A program made the translations under genes and the position numbers. The notes beneath the pieces were generated by a model. That model was not told the DNA's origin. It worked only from the letters and a program-made list of their open reading frames with translations, and did not search any database. From Verrucomicrobiota bacterium (GTDB lineage: Bacteria > Verrucomicrobiota > Verrucomicrobiia > Verrucomicrobiales > Akkermansiaceae), in NCBI GenBank assembly GCA_026397725.1, contig JAPLUI010000315.1:1-53532 (forward strand): a stretch of DNA of 53,532 nucleotides. The letters run 5' to 3'. This document shows, piece by piece, positions 9,413 through 18,708 of this stretch (the first letter of the stretch is position 1; each line of letters starts with the position of its first letter).

Positions 9413-10500
9413 AACATCGCGCCCTCGAAGTGCGGGGTGCGTCCGTCGGGCCGGGTTTGGGTTGAGGGATCCTCGAAGTGGACGCGGAAAATCCGGCTGT
9501 GGATTTCACGCTGGGGCAGTCCTTTGAAGCCGGCGTTGAGGGGATCGTGGTCGGCCAGTGCCATGACGAAATGGCCGAGGCCACGCCGCCGGGACCAGGC
9601 CAGCGCGGATTCTAACAGAGATCGGAAAACCCGGAGATCGCCCTGGCGGACCAGGGTCAAGGTTGCGAAGGCCAGGCCGAGCACCGCGCCGGGTGCCGGC
9701 AGCAGCGGCCGGGCGCAGCACCGCGCCCCGAAGTTGAGCCATGGGCGTGCCCACCGCAGCCAGGGGGCATAGCCCGTGACCAAGGCCTGCCGGAAGCGCC
9801 GCACATCCCAGCAACCCATGACGCCGAGGATGCCCTCGCCGTCCCGGGCCACCAGGAAGTCAGCGGCGGATAGACCGGGAAAGGCGGAGTCCGTCCGCCC
9901 GTCGAGATCCTGCGGCAGACACACGGGAAAGCCATTTCGCGCCGGGCCGTGCGTGGCGAGAAAACCGGCCAGTTCGCGGGCATCGCCACCGTGTGCGAGC
10001 TGGACACCAGTCGGCGGGTTGGGCTTGGCCGCGCGGGCGGTACACACCACGCGGGTCACGCAGCCACCGAGAGCTTCATAGGCCGGCAGTGCGGCCCGCG
10101 CACCGGTTAGGACCCGTAGCGCGGGCGTGTTGTCCGCCAGAATGGAGGTGAGGGTGAGGTCGCCCGGATGACTGGCCAAGGTCGTGCGCAGAAGCGCGAA
10201 GCCCTTGGCCAAAGCCGCCGACCCCCGCGCCTGCGGGGCGACTCTCAAGGCACTCAGATACCGGCGGGTGGCCACGCGGCCGTTGAGATAAACTTTTCTG
10301 AAGGTGACCGCGCCCACGGCCACGAGTTGCCCGCGGGCCTCGGCCACGCACACCACCGGCGAGTCTCCCTCCACCCGCAAGGCCTGGAAAAACGACGGGC
10401 GACAGCCGAACGCGAGCCGGATGGACCCGGGCATCGGCATGCTTTCCAGCAAGGCCGTGAGGGCGGCATCATCGTCGCTGGTGGCAAGTCTAACGATCAT
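9409..10500 (-). CDS. Probable tandem GNAT acyltransferase
   Basis: 363 aa from MIVRLATSDDDAALTALL, a typical GNAT start. The first domain (1 to about 165) has VAVGAVTFRKVYLNG, YLSALRVAPQARGSAALAKG (acyl-CoA loop region) and ILADNTPALRVL. A second, less clear GNAT-like half runs from about 190 with DFLVARDGEGILGVMG and ending HFVMALADHDPLNAGF. The in-frame extension to 10773 overlaps a solid gene and was dropped. ATGA overlaps both neighbours. It would transfer an acyl group to an amine or alcohol; the substrate is unknown. Confidence 0.82.
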   Translation of the reverse strand: MIVRLATSDDDAALTALLESMPMPGSIRLAFGCRPSFFQALRVEGDSPVVCVAEARGQLVAVGAVTFRKVYLNGRVATRRYLSALRVAPQARGSAALAKGFALLRTTLASHPGDLTLTSILADNTPALRVLTGARAALPAYEALGGCVTRVVCTARAAKPNPPTGVQLAHGGDARELAGFLATHGPARNGFPVCLPQDLDGRTDSAFPGLSAADFLVARDGEGILGVMGCWDVRRFRQALVTGYAPWLRWARPWLNFGARCCARPLLPAPGAVLGLAFATLTLVRQGDLRVFRSLLESALAWSRRRGLGHFVMALADHDPLNAGFKGLPQREIHSRIFRVHFEDPSTQTRPDGRTPHFEGAML

Positions 10501-11843
10501 GGCAGATCCTCCGCTGAGGCGTCGGGCAGGCCGAGAGGAATGCCCGACTTGGCGGCCACCTCGCGGCGGAGCATGGCATTGAGGGTCCAGAACATGACGG
10601 CCCGGCGCGTGCTCCGGCCATTGGCCCGGAGGTTGGCGAAACGGGCCGCGATGCCGGGCCACGAATAGAACTGCCGACGGGCCCGCACGCAGGCCTCGAC
10701 CAGCGCCCGGGGCTCCATCGGCGAGGTGTGCAGCGGCGTCTGGCCGAAGCGGAACTCCGGATCCAGCCACCACGCGCTGACCGGCAGGCGTCCGTCACTC
10801 GTCGCCGTGGCATGGAGTTCGGTGCCGGGGAAAGGGACCAGATGATTGAACGCCGCCAGAAACATCCGCTGCCGCCGGGCGAAAGCCACCGCCGCATCAA
10901 AGGTCGCGGCGGTGTCGCCCGGATAGCCGAACACAAACGTGCCGTAGATGGCAATGCCCGCACGGTGCAACCGCGACACTGCGGCCGCGTAATCGTCCGC
11001 TTGGTTCGTGTGCTTGTGCATCGCCTGCAGGCGTGCGGGATCGAGCGATTCGAATCCGATCAACAACCCGGTGCATCCCGCCCGGGCGAGCAAGTGCGGG
11101 AGTTCCTCGTCGCGGGCCACGTCGATGCTGGCCTGGCTGATCCAGCTTACTTTCAGGGGGGTGATTTTCTCGCACAACTCGCGCAGTCCGCGGCGCTCGG
11201 CGGTGATGTTGTCATCGACGAAAAAGACCGTCCGGCCGCGCATGCCGCGCAGTTCCTCGACAATGTCGTCCACGTTGCGCCGCCGGTAGCTGCCGCCATG
11301 AAAGGCCGTGATGGCACAAAACTCGCAGTGGTGCGGACAGCCCCGCCCGGTTTCTAACAGTTGGATGGGCAGGTATCGCTTGCCCGCGAAAATCGAGCGG
11401 TCCGGCTGCCCGCGGGGAAAGTCCCGGGCCTGCGGAGATTGATAGATGCCGCGCAGGCGTCCGGCGGCGGCATCCTCCAGCATCCGCGGCCAGACCCCCT
11501 CCGCTTCACCGATGCACACGGCGTCGCCATGCCGCAGCGCCTCGTCCGGGCAGGCGCTGGCATGATAGCCGCCGAACACGACCGGCACGCCGCGCTGGCG
11601 GAACGCGGCGGCAAGCTGATAGCCGCGGCGGGCGCTGTAGGTTTCGATGGAAATCGCGCACAGGTCGGCGGCGGCATTGCTCGGCACCGGTTCCATGCGG
11701 TCATCGTAAAACACCCGCTCCCACGCCGGCGGCGTGAGGGCTGCCAGTTGGGCGATGGCCAGCGGTTGCATCTGCCACGAGCGCACCTGGGGCTGGCCGG
11801 GCTTGCGGCCGATGCACGGATAGATGAAGATCACGCGGGGCAT
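10497..11843 (-). CDS. Cobalamin-type radical SAM protein
   Basis: 448 aa from the ATG of MPRVIFIYPC; a GTG 12 codons earlier (11879) would increase overlap with the preceding gene. The B12-like domain has MQPLAIAQLAALTP, ETYSARRGYQLA and GGYHASACPDE. The cluster motif is RGCPHHCEFC with C169, C173, C176. The barrel has TVFFVDDNITAE and GFESLDPARLQAM. It is the same architecture as the other three in this run, so these are paralogues acting on related intermediates or on successive steps (inference). Confidence 0.9.
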   Translation of the reverse strand: MPRVIFIYPCIGRKPGQPQVRSWQMQPLAIAQLAALTPPAWERVFYDDRMEPVPSNAAADLCAISIETYSARRGYQLAAAFRQRGVPVVFGGYHASACPDEALRHGDAVCIGEAEGVWPRMLEDAAAGRLRGIYQSPQARDFPRGQPDRSIFAGKRYLPIQLLETGRGCPHHCEFCAITAFHGGSYRRRNVDDIVEELRGMRGRTVFFVDDNITAERRGLRELCEKITPLKVSWISQASIDVARDEELPHLLARAGCTGLLIGFESLDPARLQAMHKHTNQADDYAAAVSRLHRAGIAIYGTFVFGYPGDTAATFDAAVAFARRQRMFLAAFNHLVPFPGTELHATATSDGRLPVSAWWLDPEFRFGQTPLHTSPMEPRALVEACVRARRQFYSWPGIAARFANLRANGRSTRRAVMFWTLNAMLRREVAAKSGIPLGLPDASAEDLP

Positions 11844-13183
11844 GACACGGGCGGTGGGGGCGGGGCGGACGGGCGACACGGCAGCGCGAAGCGCTCGTCA
11901 TGATAGAGCCGGTGGACGAACAGGCGGTATGCGCCGTTGCCGACGAGGTTGATCAGCGAGTTGACCGAACAGCCGCGCATGCGCCGCAGGATGCCCCGGA
12001 CGCGGAAGGTTTCCCGATAGGTCCAGCGGAAGCCCTCGTGCAACTCTGCGGGCGACATGAGCAGGGGTTTGACCGTGACGTGCATCGTGTCGTAATCATC
12101 CCAGTTATAGCTGAGGATGCGGCCCTGCGCGTCGAGTTTGCGGAACAGGGGCGTGCCGGGAAACGCGGTGTAGAGGGAGTAACGCGGGATGTCGATGCGG
12201 GCCGCGTTGACCCAGTCCACCGTCTCCTTGAACACCGCTGTGGTGTCGCCATCCAGCCCGAGTACGAAACACGCCTGCACCGAAATCCCGTGGTCATGCA
12301 GCGCCCCGACCACCTCGCGGTATTGGTCCACGTGGTTGAAGCCCTTGCGGATCGATAACAAACCTTTCTCGCTCAGCGACTCGAACCCGATCAGGAGATA
12401 GCGGCAGCCGGAGCGTGCCAGCAGCTCTAACATTTCAGGGTCCTTGCCGATATCGGCCGTACACAGGCCGCCCCATTCCTTGCGCAGCGGAATCAACGCC
12501 GTGAACAACTCCAGCGCATACTCGCGGTTCTCGAGCAAACTCACGTCGTTGAAGGCAAAGCGCCGGCCCGGCATGGCGCGGATGTCCCGCACCACGTCGG
12601 CCACCGGGCGGGTGTAGAATTTCTGCCAGATCGCCGGCACGACGCAGAACTCGCAGCGGTGGTTGCAGCCGCGGGTCGCCTGGGCGCTCGCCGGCATGGC
12701 GTATCGGCCGGCCTGCAAATCGCGGCGCGGCAGCGGCACGTGCAGCACCGCGTCCGGCGGCGGCGGTGCCTGATAGATCCGTTCCAGCCTGCCGGCGCGG
12801 GCGTCGCGCACGACTTGCGGCCAGGTGGTTTCGGCCATGCCCAGCACGATGGCATCGGCATGGGCGGCCGCCTCCTCTGGCAGCAGCGTGACATGCACGC
12901 CGCCGAGCACGACCGGAATGCCGCGCATGCGGAAATGGTCCGCCAACGCATAAGCCCGCGGGGCATTGCCGGTGATCACGCTGATCCCGATCAAATCTGC
13001 CACAGCCTCCAGCGGGAGGTCCTCCACGCTGCCATCCACCAACTGATAGTCGAGGTCCGGTTCGCCGGCGGTCAGCCCGGCCAGGGTGGTCAGGGTCAGC
13101 GGGGCTTCGCGCAGCGACCAGACGCGCCGGCCGAGGCGGAACTTGTGCATCCGCGCGTCGGGCATGAGCAGGAGGATTCGCAT
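11831..13183 (-). CDS. Cobalamin-type radical SAM protein (first of the four)
   Basis: 450 aa counted from the ATG of MRILLLMPDARMHKF, the usual beginning of this family; the open frame extends 54 codons upstream through a low-complexity Pro-rich stretch that I leave out. Motifs: GGVHVTLLPEE at about 94-104, RGCNHRCEFC with C173, C177, C180, FNDVSLLENREYA and GFESLSEKGLLSI. Its C-terminal tail is Pro-rich. It diverges most from the other three (no EPVP loop, different substrate-side motifs). The 170-bp gap upstream may carry a promoter, or read-through from the Pqi genes. Confidence 0.88.
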   Translation of the reverse strand: MRILLLMPDARMHKFRLGRRVWSLREAPLTLTTLAGLTAGEPDLDYQLVDGSVEDLPLEAVADLIGISVITGNAPRAYALADHFRMRGIPVVLGGVHVTLLPEEAAAHADAIVLGMAETTWPQVVRDARAGRLERIYQAPPPPDAVLHVPLPRRDLQAGRYAMPASAQATRGCNHRCEFCVVPAIWQKFYTRPVADVVRDIRAMPGRRFAFNDVSLLENREYALELFTALIPLRKEWGGLCTADIGKDPEMLELLARSGCRYLLIGFESLSEKGLLSIRKGFNHVDQYREVVGALHDHGISVQACFVLGLDGDTTAVFKETVDWVNAARIDIPRYSLYTAFPGTPLFRKLDAQGRILSYNWDDYDTMHVTVKPLLMSPAELHEGFRWTYRETFRVRGILRRMRGCSVNSLINLVGNGAYRLFVHRLYHDERFALPCRPSAPPPPPVSCPA

Positions 13184-13353
13184 GGGGCGCGTCAGGTTGG
13201 GTGGCGGTGGCGGAAAAATCCCGGGAGTTTCCGGCGCGAGGGGTTCGCCCGCACCCTCGTCCACCCCGGTCCGCAATCCAGTTTTCTCCGTGTCCATAAG
13301 ATGCAAATAAGGGGTGCGTTCACTGAGGTTTGCGAATTGGCCCACCGTCGTCG

Positions 13354-13908
13354 CTAGCGCATGCCGGCCGCGATGTCATCCGCAAGGCGCGCGAGCAACC
13401 GCGACTGGGCGGCGACCAGCGCTTGATAGCCATCCGCCGCAAGTTGCTCGCGGGCGACAAACGTGCGGGACGCCTTGAGCCGGCGCTCTGGCAGCGCATA
13501 CACGCGCCAGCCGGCCTCGATCACCGCATACCCGTCCTCGCATCCGTGAAGCTGGCGGATGTCGAGCGTGACCTGGGCGCTGATCTCCTCGTCGCGCTGC
13601 CATGGGTAGGTGCGGACGTTGCCGCTCTGCATGCGCCGCCCGAGATTCACGGCGGTAACGCGAGTGATCGAGGCGGACAAGTCACCCGCCCAACGGTGAT
13701 CCTCTGCCACCGCCAGGCGGTTGGGGGCGTCCTGCAACACGAGGTTGGGCCGGTCGATGTATTCTGCCAGCATGATCGGTCCGACCCCAATGCCACGGCC
13801 GCCACCCGACGGCGAGGGGCCATCGGCCGTCAGGATATAGAACGACCTCGAAGCGGCGCATCCGGTGACCACCAACATGAGCAGGGCAAGGGTTGTGGAT
13901 TTGAGCAT
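13354..13908 (-). CDS. pqiC: PqiC-like outer-membrane lipoprotein
   Basis: 184 aa. Lipobox LVVTGC at residues 12-17, so processed to a lipoprotein with Cys17. The mature part begins SRSFYILTADGPSP and contains VGPIMLAEYIDRPNLVLQ and LAVAEDHRWAGDLSASI, the hallmarks of the ABC-type transport auxiliary lipoprotein family (DUF330, PqiC/YmbA). It would sit under the outer membrane and close the tunnel built by PqiB. It follows pqiB by 10 bases in the same operon. Confidence 0.92.
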   Translation of the reverse strand: MLKSTTLALLMLVVTGCAASRSFYILTADGPSPSGGGRGIGVGPIMLAEYIDRPNLVLQDAPNRLAVAEDHRWAGDLSASITRVTAVNLGRRMQSGNVRTYPWQRDEEISAQVTLDIRQLHGCEDGYAVIEAGWRVYALPERRLKASRTFVAREQLAADGYQALVAAQSRLLARLADDIAAGMR

Positions 13909-13918
13909 GGCGGTAGGT

Positions 13919-15589
13919 TCAGCGTTTGGCACGCGGCGCACGCGGGACGGGATTGCCGGACGACTCACGGCCAAACAACAACGAACTCGGCTTCTCATCA
14001 ATCGTGGTGGAAAGCGACTTGATCGAACGCAGCGAGCCGCGCAATTCATCCAAGGTGCGCAACAGGTCGCCTTGCATCGTGCCATCCGGGCCGATGCTGG
14101 AAAGCGTCTTCTGGAGCTTTTCCAGAGTGCTGCGGAGGTCCGCAGGAATGCCGCGGAATTCCGGATCATTGAGCATTTTGCGTGCGGCGGCGGCCGTGGT
14201 GTTGATTTCATCCAGCGTGCCGCGGGCTGCGGCGATGGTGGTGGTGGCCTCCTCGGCAGCCGCAGCGATTTTGTCCATCGTGTCATCCAGTGGCAGGGCC
14301 TGGAGCTTGTCGAGGATGCCGGTCAGCTTCGTCTCGAGCTGGGCCAGCCCGGCCGACACGGTGGGCACCACGGCATACTCACCAAGCTGGAGCAAGTCCG
14401 CCGCCGCCGCCTCCGGATAGTATGCCAGATCCACAAACAGCGTGCCGGTGATGAAACTTTCGGTCTTGAGCGCCGCCCGCAGACCTTTGGCCACGGCTGC
14501 GGCCAGAAACCCGGCATCCTCCCCCTCCACCTGCGCCTGCAGACTGCGCCGCAACAGCGAGGGATCAATTTCCACCAGCACCGCAATCCGCGAATCCTGG
14601 CCCGTCGGCAGATACCCGAATGAGATGTTAGTCACCCGCCCGATCAGGATTCCGCGAAACTCGACCGGCGCACCCTTGGTCAAACCGCGCACCGACTGGT
14701 CGAACAACAGCAGGAATTTCAAGGTCGGGTTGAACAGCGAGTTTTTCGCCTCGTCCTCATCCGGATAGAGTTTGAAAATCATTTCATCCGGTGCCGGCCG
14801 GCCGGCATCAAGGCCATCCGGAATGCCAAAGGACGCACCACCGGCCAGCATCGCCTGGAACGAAGGGGTGCGCACCTTGATGCCAGTTGCGCCGGCGCTG
14901 ATATCGACTCCGCTGGTGTTCCAGAACCGGGTGTGCTCCCTGACCAGCGGGCTGAATTCCTCCCGGATGAAGGCTCGGTAAAGCACCTGTCGGCCGGCCG
15001 GTGCCAACTCGCGGGTCTCGATCCGGCCCACTTCCACGCCGAGGAAAAATATCGGGGAGCCGGCCACCAGCGAGCCTGCCTCATCCGCCGTGAGGATCAG
15101 GCGTCGTCCGGGCACATTGCTGTTGGTGGGCGGCGGCGTTTCCAGCCCGCGGAATTCGGTGACCCCCGGCGGCCCGCTCCCCGGCTCCAGCTCGATGTAG
15201 GCCCCGGTCAGCAAGGTCCCAAGCCCGGAAATGTCGGTGCCGGAAACCCGCGGTCGCACCACCCAGAACCGCGTCCCCGTGCATAACAGCGCGGCGGCAT
15301 GCGGGTCCATCTGAATGCAGATCAAGACCGAGTTCAAATCACTCGACAACTCCAATTCCTTCACGCTGCCCACCCGCACCGAACGACAGCGCACCTCGGT
15401 CTTGCCGGCGGCGATGCCATCCGCCGTCTCGAAACTCACCCGTGCCAGCGGCCCCCGCGACGCCAGGTTTTTATAGATCAACCAGCCACCGATGAGCAAG
15501 GCAAGAATCGGCACCACCCAGACGATGTTCCAACGCTGGGCGGCGCGAAACTCCGGAATCACTGGCATGGTTGGTGGCGACTCACTCAC
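13919..15589 (-). CDS. pqiB: PqiB-like MCE-domain intermembrane transport protein
   Basis: 556 aa with a GTG start overlapping the pqiA stop (15582-15589); an ATG seven codons in (15568) is an alternative. One membrane segment at 21-40 (NIVWVVPILALLIGGWLIYK). Three MCE repeats follow, roughly 46-138, 163-270 and 290-395, seen in SVRVGSVKELEL, GVEVGRIETREL and GILIGRVTNISFGY. The C-terminal 120 residues are helical and rich in Ala/Leu, forming the needle of PqiB-type proteins. PqiB spans the periplasm and conducts phospholipids between the membranes. Confidence 0.95.
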   Translation of the reverse strand: MSESPPTMPVIPEFRAAQRWNIVWVVPILALLIGGWLIYKNLASRGPLARVSFETADGIAAGKTEVRCRSVRVGSVKELELSSDLNSVLICIQMDPHAAALLCTGTRFWVVRPRVSGTDISGLGTLLTGAYIELEPGSGPPGVTEFRGLETPPPTNSNVPGRRLILTADEAGSLVAGSPIFFLGVEVGRIETRELAPAGRQVLYRAFIREEFSPLVREHTRFWNTSGVDISAGATGIKVRTPSFQAMLAGGASFGIPDGLDAGRPAPDEMIFKLYPDEDEAKNSLFNPTLKFLLLFDQSVRGLTKGAPVEFRGILIGRVTNISFGYLPTGQDSRIAVLVEIDPSLLRRSLQAQVEGEDAGFLAAAVAKGLRAALKTESFITGTLFVDLAYYPEAAAADLLQLGEYAVVPTVSAGLAQLETKLTGILDKLQALPLDDTMDKIAAAAEEATTTIAAARGTLDEINTTAAAARKMLNDPEFRGIPADLRSTLEKLQKTLSSIGPDGTMQGDLLRTLDELRGSLRSIKSLSTTIDEKPSSLLFGRESSGNPVPRAPRAKR

Positions 15590-16235
15590 GATCTGGCAGC
15601 GGTGGCATGTTCTCGGTTGATTTCATGATTTCAAGGCGGTCCCACAGCAGGCGCGGGTCAAAGCTCATGGCCGCGAACATCGTTAGCACCACCACCCCGG
15701 CAAACGCAAGCGCTCCCGGACCCGGCGTGACCGTCATGTACGCCCCAAACTGCACCAACGCAACCAAAATGGAAACCACAAAAATATCCACCATCGACCA
15801 GCGCCCCAAAAGTTCCGTGAACCAATAGATCCGCCCCAGGATTCTCGGCGATGGATGCACCCTGCCGGTCGCGGCCGCACACAACCAGACCAAGGCCACA
15901 ATCTTGACAATCGGAATCAGAATCGACGCCACGAAAATCACGATCGCAATCGGGTATGCCTCGCGCCGCCAGAACTCCTCCATGCCCTCCAGAATCGTGG
16001 ATGCCATCACATCCCCCAACTCCGAAATGGTCATCACCGGCAGCAGATTCGCCGGCAGATAGAGGGCGATGGCGGCCAGCAACAGCGCCACCGTCCGCTG
16101 CAGGCTGGCCGGCTTGCGCAAATGCAGCACCGCGCCACACCGCGGGCAGCACCGCGCCGCCACCGGCGTAACCCTGGCGCAGCCATGGCAATTCGCCAGC
16201 CCCTGCTCAATCGCCCGTGGCAGGTGCGGAGTCAT
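15582..16235 (-). CDS. pqiA: PqiA-like inner-membrane protein (single domain)
   Basis: 217 aa. N-terminal zinc-ribbon (CHGCARVTPVAARCCPRCG, two CxxC pairs) then about four membrane segments, with the PqiA signatures LYLPANLLPVMTI, STILEGMEEFW and FVVSILVALVQFGAYMTV. Enterobacterial PqiA has two such units in about 420 residues; this protein has one, so the channel base would need a dimer or a partner. The in-frame region above the ATG at 16235 has no protein character. First gene of the pqiABC run. Confidence 0.9.
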   Translation of the reverse strand: MTPHLPRAIEQGLANCHGCARVTPVAARCCPRCGAVLHLRKPASLQRTVALLLAAIALYLPANLLPVMTISELGDVMASTILEGMEEFWRREAYPIAIVIFVASILIPIVKIVALVWLCAAATGRVHPSPRILGRIYWFTELLGRWSMVDIFVVSILVALVQFGAYMTVTPGPGALAFAGVVVLTMFAAMSFDPRLLWDRLEIMKSTENMPPLPDRE

Positions 16236-16509
16236 GCTCCGGCCACCTCCAGCCGTGCCCTGTCGCCAATTGGATTCAAGCGCATGCCGACACGCTAGCA
16301 CAGGTCCGCCGCAATTGGAATCCCGAAAATCAACCAATGTCGCCGGTGCCAGCCTGTCACCAGCGAGCGGGTCCACTGGAATTTGTCCCACCGGAAAGCG
16401 CCCGCACGATTGCAGGGGAATGAGATGCCACAGTTCCGCAGCGACGGATGGCATGCGCCAGGTGGATGTTAGACGGAGCGTCGCCTGGCGCTGGCAAACC
16501 GCCGCCACG
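16236..16509. other. Intergenic region upstream of pqiA
   Basis: About 270 bases between pqiA and hemL with no supported gene. It probably carries the promoter for the pqiABC/radical SAM run. I see no clear sigma-70 boxes. Confidence 0.4.
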
Positions 16510-17805
16510 TCAAAGCCCCGCCAGCACCTCTTCAAACACGGTGAGCGTCTCATCCAGATCCGCCTCGCTGTGGGCGAGGGAAATAAAACCGGTTTCGTAG
16601 GGACTGGGGGCGATGTAGATGCCTTTGGCGAGACAGCCCCAGAAAAACTTTTTGAAGAGGGCGAGGTCTTGCTGCATCACGTCGCTGACGTTGACGATGT
16701 CGCGGTCCACAAAGAACAGACAGAACATCGAGCCGACGCGGTGGAAGCGGTGCGGAATGCCTTTGGCTGATAGCAACGCGCGGAGACCCATTTCAAAATG
16801 CCCGCCGAGGGCCTCCAGGCGGGCGAAGCCGGAGGTTCGCTCCAACTCGCGCAACTGCGCCAGCCCGGCTGCCATGGCCAGCGGGTTGCCGGACAGGGTG
16901 CCGGCCTGATAGACCGGGCCGAGGGGCGCCAGCAAGTCCATCACCTCGGCCCGCCCGCCAAAGGCACCGACCGGCAGCCCGCCGCCAATGACCTTGCCGA
17001 AGCAGGACAGGTCGGGGCTTAGATTCTCGAGGCCCTGCACGCCGGCCTTGCCGAGGCGGAAGCCGGTCATGACTTCGTCGAAAATGAGCAAGGCCCCGTG
17101 TTGCTTGGTGATCGAGACCAGCAGGTCGAGGTAGCCGGGTTGCGGAAACACCAGGCCGGCATTGGCGGGATAGGACTCGACGATGATGGCGGCGATCTGT
17201 TCGCCACCTGCGGCAAAGGCGGCGTGCAGGGCGGCCGGGTCGTTGTACGGCAGCACAAGGGTGTGCTTGGCGAAGTCCTTGGGCACCCCGGCCGAATCCG
17301 GTTCGCCGTGGGTGAGCGCGCCGGATCCGGCCGCCACTAACAACGAATCGCTGTGCCCGTGGTAGCAGCCGTCGAACTTCACAATCTTGTCGCGCTTGGT
17401 GAAGCCGCGGGCAAGGCGGATGGCGGACATGGTGGCCTCGGTGCCGGAGTTGCACATGCGGACCTTTTCCACGGAGGGCACCCAGTCGCAGAGGGTGCGG
17501 GCCATTTCAACTTCAAAGGGATTGGGGATGCCGAAGGAAATCCCGTCCTTGGCCACCTCGTGAATCGTGTTGGTGATGACGGTGGGCGCATGGCCGAGGA
17601 TGTTTGGCCCCCACGAGCCGATGTAGTCGATGTAGGTCTTGCCATCGACGTCCACGATCCGGCTGCCCTTGGCCCGGCGGACGAAAAACGGCTCGCCCCC
17701 GACGTTGCGGAACGCCCGCACCGGCGAGTTCACGCCGCCGGGAATGAACTCCTTGGCCAGGGCGAAAAGTTTTGAGGAAAGCGTGGAGGGAGGATTCTCG
17801 GTCAT
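16510..17805 (-). CDS. hemL: Glutamate-1-semialdehyde 2,1-aminomutase
   Basis: 431 aa. Converts glutamate-1-semialdehyde to 5-aminolevulinate, the C5-route entry to tetrapyrroles. The fold-type I PLP enzyme shows IPGGVNSPVRAF, DYIGSWGPNILGHA, NSGTEATMSAIRLARG, DGCYHGHSDSLL, the PLP-ring aspartate in FDEVMTGFR, and the Schiff-base lysine K271 in SCFGKVIGGGLPVGAFGG. Length matches the family. The start is the ATG of MTENPPSTLSS; the open frame above it is not coding. It is divergent from the secreted protein gene at 17986. Confidence 0.97.
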   Translation of the reverse strand: MTENPPSTLSSKLFALAKEFIPGGVNSPVRAFRNVGGEPFFVRRAKGSRIVDVDGKTYIDYIGSWGPNILGHAPTVITNTIHEVAKDGISFGIPNPFEVEMARTLCDWVPSVEKVRMCNSGTEATMSAIRLARGFTKRDKIVKFDGCYHGHSDSLLVAAGSGALTHGEPDSAGVPKDFAKHTLVLPYNDPAALHAAFAAGGEQIAAIIVESYPANAGLVFPQPGYLDLLVSITKQHGALLIFDEVMTGFRLGKAGVQGLENLSPDLSCFGKVIGGGLPVGAFGGRAEVMDLLAPLGPVYQAGTLSGNPLAMAAGLAQLRELERTSGFARLEALGGHFEMGLRALLSAKGIPHRFHRVGSMFCLFFVDRDIVNVSDVMQQDLALFKKFFWGCLAKGIYIAPSPYETGFISLAHSEADLDETLTVFEEVLAGL

Positions 17806-17985
17806 GGGGAAAGACGCTGGCGAGGCGTGCGGCGAGTGTCTGCCGCCGCCGGCCACTCCGCAATCCCCAAACACCGCAATGCGGAAAGAAGGTGACACCG
17901 CAGGAATTATTGAATAATCACTCGGGCCGGGCCGTCGCAGCAGAAATCCCCTTTCGTTCGCCGCCAAAGATGCTACCTTATCGCC
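17806..17985. promoter_or_regulatory. Divergent promoter region with a small palindrome
   Basis: This 180-bp spacer lies between divergent hemL and the secreted protein gene. It is locally AT-rich and holds ATTATTGAATAAT at 17906-17918, a perfect 6-bp inverted repeat around one G. It could be an operator or part of a -10 region. No binding protein can be named. Confidence 0.35.
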
Positions 17986-18708
17986 ATGAAAACTTCCCTT
18001 CTCGCCATCCTCGCAGGGTGCCTGGTGCTTCCCGCAACCGGGGAGATCAAACCCGGCAAAGCACGCAAATCGCTGCTCGAAAGTGATCCGGACGTGGTGT
18101 ATCTCGCCCAAACGGTCAAAGCCCCGATCATGCTCACCGTCATCAAGGAGGCCCCGGTTTACTCGGACAAGAATGGCAAGACCCGCATCGGCTTCCTCAA
18201 GGAAACTCAAACGGTCCCCCTGGAGGCGATGACCGAAAAAGCCTACAAGGTACGCGGGCAAGGAACCCGCCATGACATCTCCGGCTGGGTGCCGCCGTGG
18301 GCCTTTGCCTCCAAGGACCCGGATTTCGTGCCCAATCTGAAAAAACTCTACGAACGCCAGATCGAAGTGCTGGCCCTCATCGCCGCCAAAGGACTGGCCA
18401 TCGGCATGACCCTGGATGAAGTCAGTTTGTCCAAAGGCAAACCCACCAAATCCAGCGTGCGCCGCACCGCCACCGGCCAGAGCGGAACCTGGGAATACAT
18501 CGACTACGAAACGGTGAACCACTACATCACCCGGTTCGATCCGACCACGGGCCAAATCTACCGCCAGTTTTCGTATGCAACCCAGGAGGAAAAGGGCAAA
18601 ACGGTGGTTGAGTTCACCCATGATGTGGTCAGCGCGATCGAAGAAACCGAGGACCGCAAGGGCGGCAACGTCCGCATCATCGTCCCGCCCGTCATTTTCG
18701 GCTGGTAG
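17986..18708 (+). CDS. Exported protein with SH3-like N-terminal part
   Basis: 240 aa. Residues 1-19 form a signal peptide (MKTSLLAILAGCLVLPATG). Residues 45-110 (PIMLTVIKEAPVYSDKNGKTRIGFL to ISGWVPPWAF) resemble a bacterial SH3-like fold. The part from about 125 (KGLAIGMTLDEVSLSKGKPTK) looks like the SmpA/OmlA-style helix-strand unit found in small periplasmic proteins. Probably periplasmic or envelope-associated. The specific role is unknown. Confidence 0.75.
   Translation: MKTSLLAILAGCLVLPATGEIKPGKARKSLLESDPDVVYLAQTVKAPIMLTVIKEAPVYSDKNGKTRIGFLKETQTVPLEAMTEKAYKVRGQGTRHDISGWVPPWAFASKDPDFVPNLKKLYERQIEVLALIAAKGLAIGMTLDEVSLSKGKPTKSSVRRTATGQSGTWEYIDYETVNHYITRFDPTTGQIYRQFSYATQEEKGKTVVEFTHDVVSAIEETEDRKGGNVRIIVPPVIFGW

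Noticed and set aside
17806..18621. N-terminal extension of hemL of over 270 codons
   Set aside because: It runs antisense across the gene at 17986 and has no homology to HemL; the usual start at 17805 gives normal length.
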